Origin: an uncultured bacterium
GTDB taxonomy: Bacteria > Verrucomicrobiota > Lentisphaeria > Victivallales > UBA1829
Reading direction: 5' to 3'
NCBI GenBank assembly: GCA_902762495.1
Contig: CACWOL010000017.1
Coordinates: forward strand, 1-51,372
DNA length: 51,372 nucleotides
Part shown: in pieces, positions 40,733 through 51,372 of the stretch
Numbering within the stretch: the stretch's first letter is position 1
How the letters are laid out: each line of letters starts with the position of its first letter
Notes under the pieces: model-generated
Told to the model about the DNA's origin: nothing
Database searches by the model: none
The model's input: the letters and a program-made list of their open reading frames with translations, nothing else
Made by a program: the position numbers and the translations under genes

Positions 40733-42583
40733 ATGGACGACATCAATCTCGCGATCTGGACGAGCTACGAAAAGATCAGGATTTTCTACGAAAAGCATCC
40801 CGGTCTTTACAAGCTCAGAATCGCCCTGCTCCTCCTGTTCACCGTCCTGTTCCTCCTCATCCTCACCGGCGTTTTCATCCTGCTCCTGTTCGTTCCCGCC
40901 GGGCTGAAAAAATGGGTCTTTTTCATCATCATGATCGGCGGCGCCCTCGGCATGTTGCATGACATGGTCAGCAACAAACCGTGGAAGGACCTGTTTTACC
41001 TGGAGCCGGGAAAATACCGCGCGCTGTACGATGACGTCGGGGAAATATGCCGCGAACTGCGCACGCGGCGCATCGACGGGATTTATCTCGGCATGACGGA
41101 GTCGCTGGCGCTCGTTTCCCATGTGCCGTTTCTGCCGTTTCTGAGGCGGGACATCCTGATCGTCGGCTACCCGACGTTCTGTTCCGTGGACGAGAAGGCG
41201 CTGCGCGTGCTGATCACGCACGAGCTCGGCCACCTCGCCGCCGCCCATCCCGAGGGCGACATGGCACGGAATTTCATCGAATGGATCTGGTCGATCTGCG
41301 TCTTTTCTCCCCTGTACAGATTCCTCATTTTTCTGAAGGTCATGCCGCCTCTGCCGGTCCTCTTCTTCCCGATGGAGATCGAGCAGGAAAAGGCCGCCGA
41401 TGAATACTGCCGCAGGACGTTCGCCTACCGGGATTTCACGGACGCTTTCACGCAGATGGTCGTCAGGGATCAGCTGGAAGATGCGGAGGTCCTGCTCAGG
41501 AAACTCTCCGGGACCGAGCCGGGCGACGATCTCGCCGCGATCATCCGCGCGTCCCGGCGCGAACTGCCGGACGAAGGCAAGGTCCGGCGCGAGCTCGGAC
41601 ATCTGCTCAAATCGGCGAATCCGGTCAATATTCCGCATCCGCCCTTCCGCGAACGCGTCGGCACGGCCGACGTCGAAGCGCTTCTGTCCTGCCTGAAACG
41701 CACCCCGGATGCCGTGGAACACTATCTGCTCGCCTGCGCCGATTTCGAACGGGATTTCAACGCGTATCTGGAGGAAAACGGTCTGCGCGACTTCCTGACG
41801 AACTACAGAAAGAGCCTCGAAGAGCTGCGCGAAAAACTCGATGCTCTGGATATGTCGTCCGACGATCCGGACACGTTCACGGATGCCCTGCACCCGGCAC
41901 GCTTGCTCGACCGGATGGATGTTTTCAATGCCTGCCTCGACATCCTCCGCGAACGTTTCCCCGATTCCCTTTCCGCGCAGGCGACGGTCCTCTCGGCGCA
42001 AATGGACCGGGCCGACGACGATCAGGAACTCGACGAAGCCGCCGGAAAACTCGAACAGCTCGTTTCGAAAAACTCCATGCTCGCGCTTCAGTTCGCCGAC
42101 ACGCTCGTAAAATACCGGCTCCGGCAGGGCGACCTCGCAAAAGTAAAAGAGATTCTCGTGCTGGCGAACAAGGCGACGAACGGGATGCGCGGCGCGTTCA
42201 ATGCGAAACTCTCGATGGACGATCTCCTGCTCACGAGCGACATCCCGGACCATTACATCTCCGATATCGGAGACGCCCTCTTCGACCCGTCCCTGGGCGT
42301 GAAAAAGTTCTATCTCGTGTCGCGCCGCTACGACCGGTCCGTCGCGCTGGGGTCGCTGTTCCTCTACCTCGTCCGCAAACAGAACATCCACAGTTTTTTC
42401 TCCGGCTTCTCGAACAGGGAACTCGCGGACAGATGCACAATCGCGCTTGCGAATTACAACATTGAAGCACGCATCGCCACGAAAAAGGACATCCGGATCC
42501 TTGAGGCGAAAGGCATCCCCGCGCACGTACCGGAAATGAGCGAGGAGCACGCCCGCGCGATCGCGGAGAAGAAAAAGAAATGA
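40733..42583 (+). CDS. M48-like membrane metallopeptidase
   Basis: 616 residues. Two membrane helices near the N-terminus (about 29-54 and 59-77) precede a zinc peptidase domain. HELGH (163-167) is the HExxH site, and Glu219 in EKAADEY (E-x-x-x-D) is the likely third ligand, the arrangement of M48/Ste24-HtpX peptidases. A hydrophobic stretch at about 182-213 lies between the two motifs. The long C-terminal part (about 290-616) is helical and TPR-like and is not part of the usual M48 core. Substrate is unknown; membrane protein quality control is a reasonable guess. The next gene follows in 29 bases. Confidence 0.82.
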   Translation: MDDINLAIWTSYEKIRIFYEKHPGLYKLRIALLLLFTVLFLLILTGVFILLLFVPAGLKKWVFFIIMIGGALGMLHDMVSNKPWKDLFYLEPGKYRALYDDVGEICRELRTRRIDGIYLGMTESLALVSHVPFLPFLRRDILIVGYPTFCSVDEKALRVLITHELGHLAAAHPEGDMARNFIEWIWSICVFSPLYRFLIFLKVMPPLPVLFFPMEIEQEKAADEYCRRTFAYRDFTDAFTQMVVRDQLEDAEVLLRKLSGTEPGDDLAAIIRASRRELPDEGKVRRELGHLLKSANPVNIPHPPFRERVGTADVEALLSCLKRTPDAVEHYLLACADFERDFNAYLEENGLRDFLTNYRKSLEELREKLDALDMSSDDPDTFTDALHPARLLDRMDVFNACLDILRERFPDSLSAQATVLSAQMDRADDDQELDEAAGKLEQLVSKNSMLALQFADTLVKYRLRQGDLAKVKEILVLANKATNGMRGAFNAKLSMDDLLLTSDIPDHYISDIGDALFDPSLGVKKFYLVSRRYDRSVALGSLFLYLVRKQNIHSFFSGFSNRELADRCTIALANYNIEARIATKKDIRILEAKGIPAHVPEMSEEHARAIAEKKKK

Positions 42584-42612
42584 ACTTGCAATTCGAATAA
42601 GGAGAAACAACT

Positions 42613-43527
42613 ATGCTTGTCGACATCATTCTTACTGTTCTCTTGCTGATCCTGCCGACCGTTTTGTGGATCGTGCCGAAAACCCGCCGCAATAACGACA
42701 ACTGGCTCATCGCGCTGAAGACCGCCCCGCTGGGGATCATTGCCCTTTACTGGAGCGACGAACTGCTGTCAAAGATCGTACGGGACATCAGCGAACGGCA
42801 GGAAAGGGACATTGAGATCTCGATCTGGATTGTTCTTGCCGTTCCGCTGATTGCGGCCTTTCTGGTCATCATACCGGGCGGACTCTTCATCAAACGGAAA
42901 TTCGGCACGGAGAAAAAATACAATCCCGGTCTGTCCATCCTGCTGTTCTTTCTCTTACTGCCGCCCGTATTCATTGCTGATATGATCTTGTCGTTTGCCT
43001 GCAGTTTCGCGGATTCCGATCACAAGGGGGATTGGCGGACCGCCTGGCTCCCGCGGGAAGGGAACACCGGGATCGCGTTTCAGGAGCAGCCCATCCACCC
43101 GGTTCTGGCAGAGTACAACTACCGGATTCGTTTCTCGCGTGACGGGGAGAAGACGTACCGGTATCTTTTGACGAACACCGGAGGACGCACGCTTTTCAAT
43201 GTCTACCGCCTGAAAGACGGACGGCTGCTGTTCCGCGACAAAGACTGGGACTACCTCGTGGATGCGCGCGGACCGGAATGCCGGGTGCTCAGGCTGGAGC
43301 CGCTCGAGGACAGACTGTATGCCGCGCAGGTTCCGAACGTGGAAATCGATACCTGGTCAGGACCGTTTCGGAAAAATGACGAAATCGTGATGGAAATGGG
43401 CGACCAGACTGTCCCCGCGGAGGATGTCACCGGCATCCTCGACGGCATGACCTATTACGGCTGCATTGAGGACCGTTTTTATCCGGCGGAGAAAAAACCG
43501 GAACAGAAAATCGAAAAAGTTTTTTGA
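42613..43527 (+). CDS. Membrane protein with extracytoplasmic domain, unknown
   Basis: This 304-residue protein is not recognised. It has about four membrane helices in the first 135 residues (about 3-21, 34-48, 71-93, 108-133) separated by charged loops (SERQERDIEIS). A soluble C-terminal domain of about 170 residues follows, beta-rich with RDGEKTYRYLLTNTGGRTLFNVYRL-like strands. AAGGAG stands before the ATG. Co-transcribed with the peptidase; it may be its partner or substrate, which is inference. No recognisable terminator follows; 43528-43614 contains only a weak AAAGG/CCTTT hairpin. Confidence 0.7.
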   Translation: MLVDIILTVLLLILPTVLWIVPKTRRNNDNWLIALKTAPLGIIALYWSDELLSKIVRDISERQERDIEISIWIVLAVPLIAAFLVIIPGGLFIKRKFGTEKKYNPGLSILLFFLLLPPVFIADMILSFACSFADSDHKGDWRTAWLPREGNTGIAFQEQPIHPVLAEYNYRIRFSRDGEKTYRYLLTNTGGRTLFNVYRLKDGRLLFRDKDWDYLVDARGPECRVLRLEPLEDRLYAAQVPNVEIDTWSGPFRKNDEIVMEMGDQTVPAEDVTGILDGMTYYGCIEDRFYPAEKKPEQKIEKVF

Positions 43528-43614
43528 GCGGAAGAAGACCGAAGGGACGCTCTATTATTGATCCGGCCCGGTTCCGCGTCTCGCAATAAAGGATACCTTT
43601 TTCACAATACTTTG

Positions 43615-44310
43615 TCATTCATACCATGAAGTGACAAAGGACCGCTTTTCGCTTTTTTTGCCGTTCGCATCCCGCGGGCAGTCGATTTCCTGATCCGACC
43701 ATCTTTTCATGGTCCGGAAGATCAGGAGCAGTTTGGATTCCGGCGAAAAACACAGGTAGGTGCAATAATAATCCGGGTCGTCGCGGGTGACGAAATACCG
43801 GCAGTCCGCGCCCGGCGGCGTTCCTGCGAGCTCCTGATAGACCTTGTCGATCTCCCCCGTGGAATCGTACACCTGGTTCCACCTTTTGTCGGTTTCCAGT
43901 TCGGGCGAGTCAAAAGGGACGAACTTGAAGTTCGGCGCGTTCATGTACTCAATGTTGGAAACGACGTCCGCATCCGTCCGCACGAGCACATACGCCGTGC
44001 TGCTCCGGAAAAGATTATCGTCCATGGGCCCGAGTTTGCGCACGACCACTTCATATTGATCCCCCGCCACGTATTTGACGAAATCGGGCACGGAACCGGT
44101 CCGTTCGGGAATCAATGCAAAGAAAACAAATAGGGCCACAGCAAACAAGCTGACCGCGATGAACGGGATACTGAGGGCAAAGAAAAGTTTGTCGAAGCCG
44201 TGTTTCACCACATATCGTTTCGGCACGGTTGACGAAGCCTGCGAGTTCGGCGCGGCAGTCTGATCTGTCTTTTTTTCAGATTCGTTTTCCATCGTTTTCA
44301 GCCCATTCAT
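43615..44310 (-). CDS. Single-pass membrane protein, unknown
   Basis: 231 residues, not recognised. A hydrophilic N-terminus (1-35, many Ser/Thr/Glu) is followed by one strong membrane helix (about 42-68). A C-terminal extracytoplasmic domain then begins around EVVVRKLGPMDDNLF. It contains two Cys (CRYFVTRD, CTYLCF) that could form a disulphide. The start overlaps the surface-repeat lipoprotein gene by 4 bases, so the two are translated together. A later ATG at 44292 is also possible. It converges with the membrane protein gene at 42613. Confidence 0.65.
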   Translation of the reverse strand: MNGLKTMENESEKKTDQTAAPNSQASSTVPKRYVVKHGFDKLFFALSIPFIAVSLFAVALFVFFALIPERTGSVPDFVKYVAGDQYEVVVRKLGPMDDNLFRSSTAYVLVRTDADVVSNIEYMNAPNFKFVPFDSPELETDKRWNQVYDSTGEIDKVYQELAGTPPGADCRYFVTRDDPDYYCTYLCFSPESKLLLIFRTMKRWSDQEIDCPRDANGKKSEKRSFVTSWYE

Positions 44311-45179
44311 GGTGTTGCGGACGAACCGGAATCCGCTGTTTCGTTTTTTGTGCTGAAATTGAACAGCGGGAACACCGGGAGAAATCCGTTTTCATTGAAG
44401 TTCAGCAGCCCGATCTGAACGCCGGAACGGCATGAATTGAACAGCCCGAGCTGGACCACGGATTGCGGATCGTCTTCTTCCGTCCGGTCCGGCGCATAGG
44501 AATAATTGAGCAGGGAACAGTAAACGCCCTGCTGCTGTCTCCGGCAAATTCCCAGGAGGGAAAACGAAACGCCGTTGCTTCTGATCGGCGCGCCGAGGAG
44601 CGAAAACGAAACGCCGTTGCATTCCAATGGCGCGCCAAAGAGCGAAAACGAAACGCCGTTCTGCCGTACAAGATTCACGCTGAATGGGAAATCTTCTGTT
44701 CCGGCGCCGATCAGGGAAATGCCCGAAACAAAGGTCTTCGGACGGCTCACAGCGCCGAGGAACAGTCCGTTCGTCTGATGGAGTCGGGGCGACACGAGAA
44801 AACAATGAATGCCGTTGACCTGCGTGATCTCGCACATGGGATCGCCGTCTATGTCTTCGATCAGGGACGCCGGTGCGAAATTGAGGTAGACGCCGTTCAC
44901 GTCATACGTCGGAAAAAGGAAACAGTCGAAACAGCTCGCATTGAACGGCAGATAAGCGCCGGGCGAGAAGGAATCCGCATCGATCAGGACCGTCCGCCCC
45001 TTCGGCTTGAGCACGGAATCCGTTTCCCCGGCCTGACTGGTCTGCTCTGATACATTATCCTGTTCCCCATCCGCCTCAGTCTGAACAAAACGGCACGCGG
45101 AAACAATGAGCGAAACAAGCAAAACTAGGCAAAATCGCCCTGTCTTACCAATCATTCGTCTCGTTTTCACGTTCGACAT
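44307..45179 (-). CDS. Surface-repeat lipoprotein (LA_2272-like)
   Basis: 290 residues. The lipobox VSAC (Cys29) after a helix at 17-28 makes it a lipoprotein. Much of the rest resembles repeats of LA_2272-type surface proteins: strands of the form NGVxFSLxGAP, GLFLGA, VQLGLFN and VQIGLLNFNENGFLPVFPL. Three NGVSFSL units form exact 14-residue steps. Function of this repeat class is not known. The ATG at 45179 follows AAGGG; an upstream in-frame ATG covers the -10 region and is rejected. It is first in a two-gene unit with the membrane protein at 43615. Many uncommon codons occur compared with the phosphatase. Confidence 0.75.
   Translation of the reverse strand: MSNVKTRRMIGKTGRFCLVLLVSLIVSACRFVQTEADGEQDNVSEQTSQAGETDSVLKPKGRTVLIDADSFSPGAYLPFNASCFDCFLFPTYDVNGVYLNFAPASLIEDIDGDPMCEITQVNGIHCFLVSPRLHQTNGLFLGAVSRPKTFVSGISLIGAGTEDFPFSVNLVRQNGVSFSLFGAPLECNGVSFSLLGAPIRSNGVSFSLLGICRRQQQGVYCSLLNYSYAPDRTEEDDPQSVVQLGLFNSCRSGVQIGLLNFNENGFLPVFPLFNFSTKNETADSGSSATP
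44560..44660 (-). repeat. 42-base tandem repeats in the lipoprotein gene
   Basis: The 17-base block GAAAACGAAACGCCGTT recurs at 44560-44576, 44602-44618 and 44644-44660, exactly 42 bases apart. The three copies encode the NGVSFSL units. The DNA between blocks varies more. Confidence 0.85.
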
Positions 45180-45233
45180 GAGTTCAGGCCCTTTCGTGTA
45201 TTGCTGATGGAGAGTTTGGGGTATCACAACTTT

Positions 45234-45261
45234 ATTATACCACACTTTTCAGAAAAAACAA
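45234..45261 (-). promoter_or_regulatory. Promoter of the lipoprotein gene
   Basis: Minus strand TTGTTT (45261-45256), a 16-base spacer and consensus TATAAT (45239-45234). Confidence 0.65.
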
Positions 45262-45333
45262 GACCTTTTTCATAAAAAAACAAATAAAATCCATATTTTT
45301 CCTTAAATAGCAATAGAGCACAAGAAACTAATC

Positions 45334-45368
45334 AAAAAAAAGGAGCGTAACGGTTAAGTTAAGCTCCT
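45334..45368 (-). terminator. Terminator of the rrn operon
   Basis: On the minus strand AGGAGC (45368-45363) pairs with GCTCCT (45346-45341), with inner TTAAC/GTTA pairs, followed by seven T (to 45334). It directly follows the 5S gene. Confidence 0.85.
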
Positions 45369-45371
45369 GGA

Positions 45372-45495
45372 AAAGAAATCCGGCATCGAACTACTCTCCC
45401 ACAGTCAAATATGCAGTACCATCGTCGCTGGGCCCCTTATCGATCGTGTTCGGGATGGGAACGTGAGAAAAAAAGGATTAAAGATGCTAGGTTTA
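45372..45495 (-). rRNA. rrf: 5S ribosomal RNA (unusual 5' half)
   Basis: The minus strand carries clear 5S landmarks: CGTTCCCATCCCGAACACG, AGCGACGATGGTA and GTGGGAGAGTAG. The 5' half is odd. Upstream of CGTTCCC the sequence is A/T-rich (CTTTAATCCTTTTTTTCTCA) and pairs poorly with the expected helix II strand GGGGCCCAGC. Only CCTAGCATC can form part of helix I with GATGCCGG. Ends are approximate. Confidence 0.7.
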
Positions 45496-45619
45496 TGTCG
45501 GTTGAGTTGTGTCGGAACGACAAGCAAATAGTAAATTGGGAAATTGCGATTTTGTATTGAAAACGCAGCTTGGTGTTTTTTTCGTTCCCATGTCCTGGCA
45601 GACATTGGAAGGAAAAAAA

Positions 45620-48530
<2,911 letters not shown>

Positions 48531-48734
48531 AAAATTCACTGTTTGTGTTTGCTTGTCTCTACGCATTGCATCCCGATGCTTTCACATCGGGCGAATTTGT
48601 TTTGCCTGCCATATAAAATGGCTTTCCCTACATCTAACTAACATCTTTAATGTCAATGAACACCGCGGAACTTGCCCGCTGTATCGCTTCCGAATCCGAA
48701 GATCCGGTAAAACGCTTTTCCAGATTCGCGAAAA
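48531..48734 (-). other. tRNA-Ile to 23S spacer
   Basis: This 204-base spacer has no gene. A 7-base-pair hairpin CCCGATG/CATCGGG (48572-48591) is visible and probably belongs to rRNA processing. Confidence 0.6.
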
Positions 48735-48811
48735 TGGTGGGCGTACTTGGAGTTGAACCAAGGACCTCGTCCTTATCAGGGACGCGCTCTAACCAACTGA
48801 GCTACACGCCC
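48735..48811 (-). tRNA. tRNA-Ile (anticodon GAT)
   Basis: Cloverleaf on the minus strand: acceptor GGGCGTG/TACGCCC, D-arm AGCTCAGTTGGTTAGAGC, anticodon loop CTGATAA with GAT, T-arm GGTTCAACTCC. A CCA end is encoded. Part of the rrn operon, as is usual for Ile. Confidence 0.97.
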
Positions 48812-48821
48812 ATCTCGGTTT

Positions 48822-48898
48822 TGGTGGAGCCTAAGGGACTCGAACCCTCGACATCCTGCTTGCAAAGCAGACACTCTAGCCAACTGAGTTAAGGCCCC
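48822..48898 (-). tRNA. tRNA-Ala (anticodon TGC)
   Basis: Acceptor GGGGCCT/AGGCTCC (with one G-T pair), anticodon loop TTTGCAA with TGC, T-arm GGTTCGAGTCC and encoded CCA. It lies between 16S and tRNA-Ile in the usual order. Confidence 0.97.
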
Positions 48899-49116
48899 TT
48901 GGTCTTCCGGACTCCTCACTTCTCAGTGATTCGCCCCGATTCCGTGAATCGTTCACGTCTTGCAATGAACACCATGACGGCGTCCTTCAAAAAATGCTGA
49001 ATAGTACGGTGAACCCTTGCATCCGTTACCGGATGCCACTCCCACTTCTCCGTGGGCTTTACTCTCGACAGGCTAAACCGTGATTTGGTTGATTCGGTTT
49101 CCTGTCTGCTCCTTAG
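48899..49116 (-). other. 16S to tRNA-Ala spacer
   Basis: This 218-base spacer holds no gene. A small hairpin CATCCG/CGGATG (49020-49035) and CCCAC/GTGGG just after it are probable processing structures. Confidence 0.5.
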
Positions 49117-50628
<1,512 letters not shown>

Positions 50629-50768
50629 AAAAATCTAACAGCCTTCCGGCTGCTGTTTTCTTAACGGAAAGAGTGACTCTTTCTATTGTGTTACTACGGT
50701 TGTTTTATGCTTCCATAAAAGAAGCAAGTCTCAAACCATTGACTCGGGCTCATCGCACTATTCAACAC

Positions 50769-50781
50769 TTTTCAAAGAACA
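50769..50781 (-). promoter_or_regulatory. boxA-like antitermination site
   Basis: Minus strand TGTTCTTTGAAAA resembles the rrn boxA consensus (TGCTCTTTAACA). It lies in the leader between the promoters and 16S, where NusB/NusE would act. Confidence 0.5.
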
Positions 50782-50977
50782 CCCCCAGAACAAAGCGCAC
50801 AATGCCCTGTCACCGTTCCCTTCCATGCCTTAAAGACATAAAAGCTCCCGGCGAAATTCATCGCTCTCTGTATCGGGATGGTCAGCGCCGGATTCTTCCG
50901 TGGAATCCTCCGGCCGCATCCGCCCACTTCCAAAACCGCACCCCAAAGGATGCCGTTCCGAACGGACGGCGCATTTA

Positions 50978-51005
50978 ATATAGCATCGATTTTGTGTTTG
51001 TCAAT
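50978..51005 (-). promoter_or_regulatory. rrn promoter, proximal
   Basis: Minus strand TTGACA (51005-51000), a 16-base spacer, TATATT (50983-50978). It lies about 350 bases before 16S. The stretch 50629-51372 has no gene; it is the rrn leader and promoter region. Confidence 0.75.
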
Positions 51006-51157
51006 GCTCTTTTCAAAAATTTCCGGAAAAAATTCCCCGGACACCTTTGAGAAGAACACTTCCTCGACGCCTCGATTCACCGTCCACTCATGGGCTCGTT
51101 CTCAATGATCACTCCCGACCAACTCAAAGTCGCCTCCGAATCAAGCGGGTGATATAT

Positions 51158-51185
51158 ACTATAGCACACTTTTCAACTTTGTCAA
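51158..51185 (-). promoter_or_regulatory. rrn promoter, middle
   Basis: Minus strand TTGACA (51185-51180), a 16-base spacer, TATAGT (51163-51158). Confidence 0.75.
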
Positions 51186-51307
51186 ACGCTTTTCCGAAGA
51201 ATTTTCAAATTTTCTTCGGTCCAGCCCAGACGCCGCATGCGCAGATTCGTTCGCTTCTTTATCGCTTTTGAGGAGAACACCGGCTCCAAATCGAACCGAT
51301 ATCATAT

Positions 51308-51336
51308 AAAATACACCCGAAATCCCATCTTGTCAA
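51308..51336 (-). promoter_or_regulatory. rrn promoter, distal
   Basis: Minus strand TTGACA (51336-51331), a 17-base spacer, TATTTT (51313-51308). Confidence 0.55.
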
Positions 51337-51372
51337 GCCCAAATCAAAAGAAATCCTGAAAAAAGTCCGCCA

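Noticed and set aside
40520..42610. 696-residue frame opposite the M48-like peptidase
   Set aside because: The plus strand has a promoter, a good start and HExxH; the minus frame has none of these.
43528..43614. Possible terminator between the convergent genes at 42613 and 43615
   Set aside because: The only hairpin (AAAGG/CCTTT near 43587-43602) has a 3-base loop and a short stem; too weak to annotate.
44463..45050. Plus-strand frame opposite the repeat lipoprotein
   Set aside because: The minus strand has promoter, lipobox and repeat structure; the plus frame is a Lys/Arg/Asn-rich shadow of the repeats.

Overview
The window reads as chromosomal DNA of a GC-rich, diderm bacterium that looks anaerobic and saccharolytic. 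The envelope genes (lpxC, dTDP-rhamnose and GDP-mannose synthesis, PS/PE synthesis, lipoproteins with lipoboxes) indicate a Gram-negative cell. The mixture of an FHA-domain-rich Tad locus, a GH3 enzyme, citramalate synthase, a secreted beta-helix protein and a surface-repeat lipoprotein would fit the PVC group, with Lentisphaerota/Kiritimatiellota as my best guess. That placement is inference; the 16S gene at 49117-50628 would settle it. No phage, transposon or CRISPR array is visible.

Layout. 1-2420: a GH3 glycosidase with its own promoter and terminator. 2441-13476, minus strand: about twelve closely packed genes running from lpxC and a double-hotdog FabZ-like protein through a reduced Tad/T4P-like secretion set (cpaB, an FHA-tadA fusion, tadB, tadC), a DUF192 protein, an FHA transmembrane protein, a PEGA-repeat lipoprotein, a small membrane protein, rsmG and a NIF3-like protein. 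13632-18711, plus strand: miaA, then yebC-ruvC-psd-pssA-SDR epimerase. 18789-22684: a solitary DppB-type permease, a small membrane protein, rlmI and fabH. 22983-29752, plus strand: PhoA-type alkaline phosphatase, YibE/F membrane protein, cimA, a small membrane protein, a DUF721 protein, birA and ruvA. 29884-35566, minus strand: rfbBACD-manC-manA, which supplies dTDP-L-rhamnose and GDP-mannose. 35801-38842, minus strand: ptsH-ptsI and an EamA-type transporter. 39220-45179: a secreted beta-helix protein, an M48-like membrane peptidase with a partner, and a convergent pair made of a surface-repeat lipoprotein and a membrane protein. 45334-51336, minus strand: a complete rrn operon (16S, tRNA-Ile, tRNA-Ala, 23S, 5S) with three tandem promoters and a terminator.

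How parts work together. The Tad-like set contains the motor and platform proteins and CpaB, but no pilin, prepilin peptidase, secretin or TadE-type gene. Two FHA proteins and a PEGA lipoprotein sit in the same transcription unit, so this looks like a remodelled, possibly phospho-regulated envelope machine. It is the best candidate for an undescribed system here. The rfb/man operon feeds surface polysaccharide, while lpxC/fabZ and fabH feed lipid A and fatty acids. psd/pssA make phosphatidylethanolamine.

Promoters are unusually uniform: most candidates, including two rrn promoters, have a TTGNNN box, a spacer of exactly 16 bases and a TATATT/TATAGT box. Functions below are family assignments made by reading motifs; no database search was run.
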